A stretch of 64,000 nucleotides of DNA from Lihuaxuella thermophila (GTDB lineage: Bacteria; Bacillota; Bacilli; Thermoactinomycetales; Thermoactinomycetaceae): positions 124,001-188,000 of the forward strand of contig NZ_FOCQ01000006.1 of NCBI RefSeq assembly GCF_900110165.1, written 5' to 3'. Below the pieces are notes generated by a model that worked only from the letters and a program-made list of their open reading frames with translations, did not search any database and was not told where the DNA came from. Both the position numbers and the translations under genes were made by a program. Positions 62,666 through 64,000 of the stretch are shown piece by piece. How positions within the stretch are numbered: position 1 is the first letter of the stretch; every line of letters starts with the position of its first letter.

Positions 62666-63555
62666 GATTTTTTATCAATGGTTCCAAAAATTTGTCGTTC
62701 CAGGGCACGTCCTGTCGGGGTAGCAGCCAATCCGCCCAAAGCAGTCTCTTTTAACGCGACCGGCATCGTCTGTCCAATCTTGTACATGGCTTCAATCACT
62801 TCATCGGTGGGGATCACGCTTTTCACCCCTGCCATGGCCATGTCTGCCGCCACCATGGCGATGGCAGCTCCCATGGCGTTCCGCTTCACGCAAGGGGCCT
62901 CCACCAGGCCGGCCACCGGGTCGCAAACCAGTCCCAACATGTTTTTCAAGGCAATGGCAATCGCTTCCGCAGACATTGACGGCGTGCCTCCCGCCATCTC
63001 CACCACGGCCGCTGCAGCCATCGCTGTCGCCGAGCCCACTTCTGCCTGACAGCCCCCCGCCGCGCCGGAAATGCAGGCATTGTTGGCGATGCAAAAGCCA
63101 ACCGCACCGGCGACAAACAGAGCGCGGATCATCGTCTCCCGATCGGAACCGAGCTTTTCGGCTGCGGTAAAGATGGTTCCGGGTAAAATGCCGCAAGCTC
63201 CCGCCGTCGGAGTAGCTACAATCGTGCCCATGGCGGCATTTACTTCCGAAACGGCTGTCGCCCGTGAAACCGCATCCAAAATTGTCGGACCGGACAACAG
63301 AACATTGGCTTTTTCCTTATACTCGCGAATTTTCTTCGCATCACCGCCGGTCAAACCGCTGTGGGAACGGATGTCCTCGGTCAGGCCGCGCTGAATCGCC
63401 TGTTCCATCACATCGAGATTCCGCCCCATCTCCTCGAAAATCTCTTCCCGCGGACGATTCATCACCTCTGCTTCGTGTAAAATCATCACTTCGGAAATTT
63501 TGAGGTTTTCCGTTTCAGCAATTTCTACCAACTCAGCAACAGTACGAAACTTCAT
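62662..63555 (-). CDS. sdaAA: L-serine dehydratase alpha subunit
   Basis: 297 residues, the iron-sulfur catalytic subunit that converts L-serine to pyruvate and ammonia. Conserved Cys and SAGG-like segments are visible: PTAGACGILPG, NNACISGAAGGCQAEVGSATAM and LVCDPVAGLVEAPCVKRNAMG. The start at 63555 has AAGGAG upstream; the frame is open 11 codons further without a ribosome binding site. The gene follows sdaAB after a hairpin and overlaps recG by 4 bases. Confidence 0.95.
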   Translation of the reverse strand: MKFRTVAELVEIAETENLKISEVMILHEAEVMNRPREEIFEEMGRNLDVMEQAIQRGLTEDIRSHSGLTGGDAKKIREYKEKANVLLSGPTILDAVSRATAVSEVNAAMGTIVATPTAGACGILPGTIFTAAEKLGSDRETMIRALFVAGAVGFCIANNACISGAAGGCQAEVGSATAMAAAAVVEMAGGTPSMSAEAIAIALKNMLGLVCDPVAGLVEAPCVKRNAMGAAIAMVAADMAMAGVKSVIPTDEVIEAMYKIGQTMPVALKETALGGLAATPTGRALERQIFGTIDKKS

Positions 63556-63621
63556 GGCTACTAGCTCCTTTTCCACAAAAACATTCACGAACGACTGACC
63601 TTCTTTACACCTTCACAGAAA

Positions 63622-63652
63622 ACCGCCGCCTAAAACGATTAGGCGGCTTTCA
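63622..63652 (-). terminator. Hairpin between sdaAB and sdaAA
   Basis: GCCGCCTAA pairs with TTAGGCGGC. On the minus strand only GGTTTTC follows, so it may attenuate rather than fully end transcription into sdaAA. Confidence 0.6.
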
Positions 63653-63661
63653 GTCAAATGA

Positions 63662-64000
63662 TTAAAGAATGGTGACGGCCAGGATGCCCGGAAGGTCTTG
63701 TATTTCTTTCTGTACTTCGGGCTCCACAGGTTGGTCGGTTTCGATCGACATCAACGCTTCGGAACCTTTTTCCTTGCGCGACACCTGCATAAAACCGATA
63801 TTGATTTTGTGAGAAGCGAGCACAGTCGCGACACGTGCGACGGCACCGTACTGGTCATGATGGAGTACGAGTAAAACGGGATCATTGCCGGATAATTTCA
63901 GTTCAAAACCATTTAATTCGATGATTTCCATCTTGCCGCCGCCAATCGAGACGCCCACCACTTCCATGGTTCCTTTTTCATCTTCAAGGCGAAGACGCGC
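63662..64000 (-). CDS. sdaAB: L-serine dehydratase beta subunit, 5' end outside the window
   Basis: The visible 112 residues are the C-terminal part of the beta subunit, ending in an ACT regulatory domain (VLLVLHHDQYGAVARVATVLASHKINIGFMQVSRKE). VVGVSIGGGKMEIIELNGF links it to the upstream beta domain. The frame is open to the last base of the window, so the start lies beyond it. It is paired with sdaAA. Confidence 0.93.
   Translation of the reverse strand, partial: ARLRLEDEKGTMEVVGVSIGGGKMEIIELNGFELKLSGNDPVLLVLHHDQYGAVARVATVLASHKINIGFMQVSRKEKGSEALMSIETDQPVEPEVQKEIQDLPGILAVTIL

Noticed and set aside
61829-63049. 406-codon open frame antisense to recG and sdaAA
   Set aside because: Shadow frame across two strongly conserved genes; no start signal.

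Overview
The window is chromosomal DNA of a spore-forming Bacillota. Evidence for this is strong AAGGAGG-type ribosome binding sites, ylbJ, a spore photoproduct lyase (splB), a FapR-controlled fatty-acid operon and CcpA-type cre sites. Moderate GC, secreted chitinases and a lytic polysaccharide monooxygenase suggest a Thermoactinomycetaceae-like soil or compost organism; that family assignment is inference. No rRNA or tRNA gene was seen.

Layout. 1-3.2 kb: the C-terminal part of a nucleotidase/phosphodiesterase, a small coiled-coil protein, an alpha/beta hydrolase and a membrane protein. 3.7-13.5 kb: a chitin-use region with a GH18 chitinase, an AA10 LPMO, a sugar ABC importer (binding protein and two permeases, no ATPase), a GH3 hexosaminidase interrupted by an in-frame TAA, and a second GH18 chitinase. 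Four sites resembling the NagR/DasR operator lie upstream of these units. 14.1-20.2 kb: a 3-hydroxybutyrate module (dehydrogenase, CoA ligase, GntP-type permease) behind a textbook sigma-54 promoter and a cre site, with its enhancer-binding regulator next door.

21.4-37.5 kb: a complete type I-D CRISPR-Cas island. Two arrays (37 and 32 repeats) flank cas10d-csc2-csc1-cas3-cas4-cas1-cas2-cas6 and a WYL-type regulator, all on the minus strand. Both arrays have nearly identical leaders of about 193 bp. Each leader holds three copies of one 12-mer and a 23-codon micro-ORF, and leader 2 carries a copy of the last codons of cas6. cas10d contains a perfect internal Shine-Dalgarno site that would make a separate small subunit (Cas11d).

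37.7-47.2 kb: secreted gamma-glutamyltranspeptidase and subtilase, a nucleoside permease, a split membrane-anchored Cas4-like nuclease pair, splB, YugN-like and DUF3888-like proteins, a FhuF-like protein and a small membrane protein. 47.3-64 kb: a housekeeping block, almost all on the minus strand: sdaAB-sdaAA-recG, two small hypothetical genes, rsmD-coaD, ylbJ (opposite strand), ylbK-ylbL-yceD-rpmF and fapR-plsX-fabH-fabD-fabG-acpP-fabF-rnc.

Functionally, the chitin region degrades chitin outside the cell (chitinases plus LPMO), imports oligosaccharides and would cleave them inside if the GH3 enzyme works. The CRISPR island looks intact for adaptation, processing and interference.
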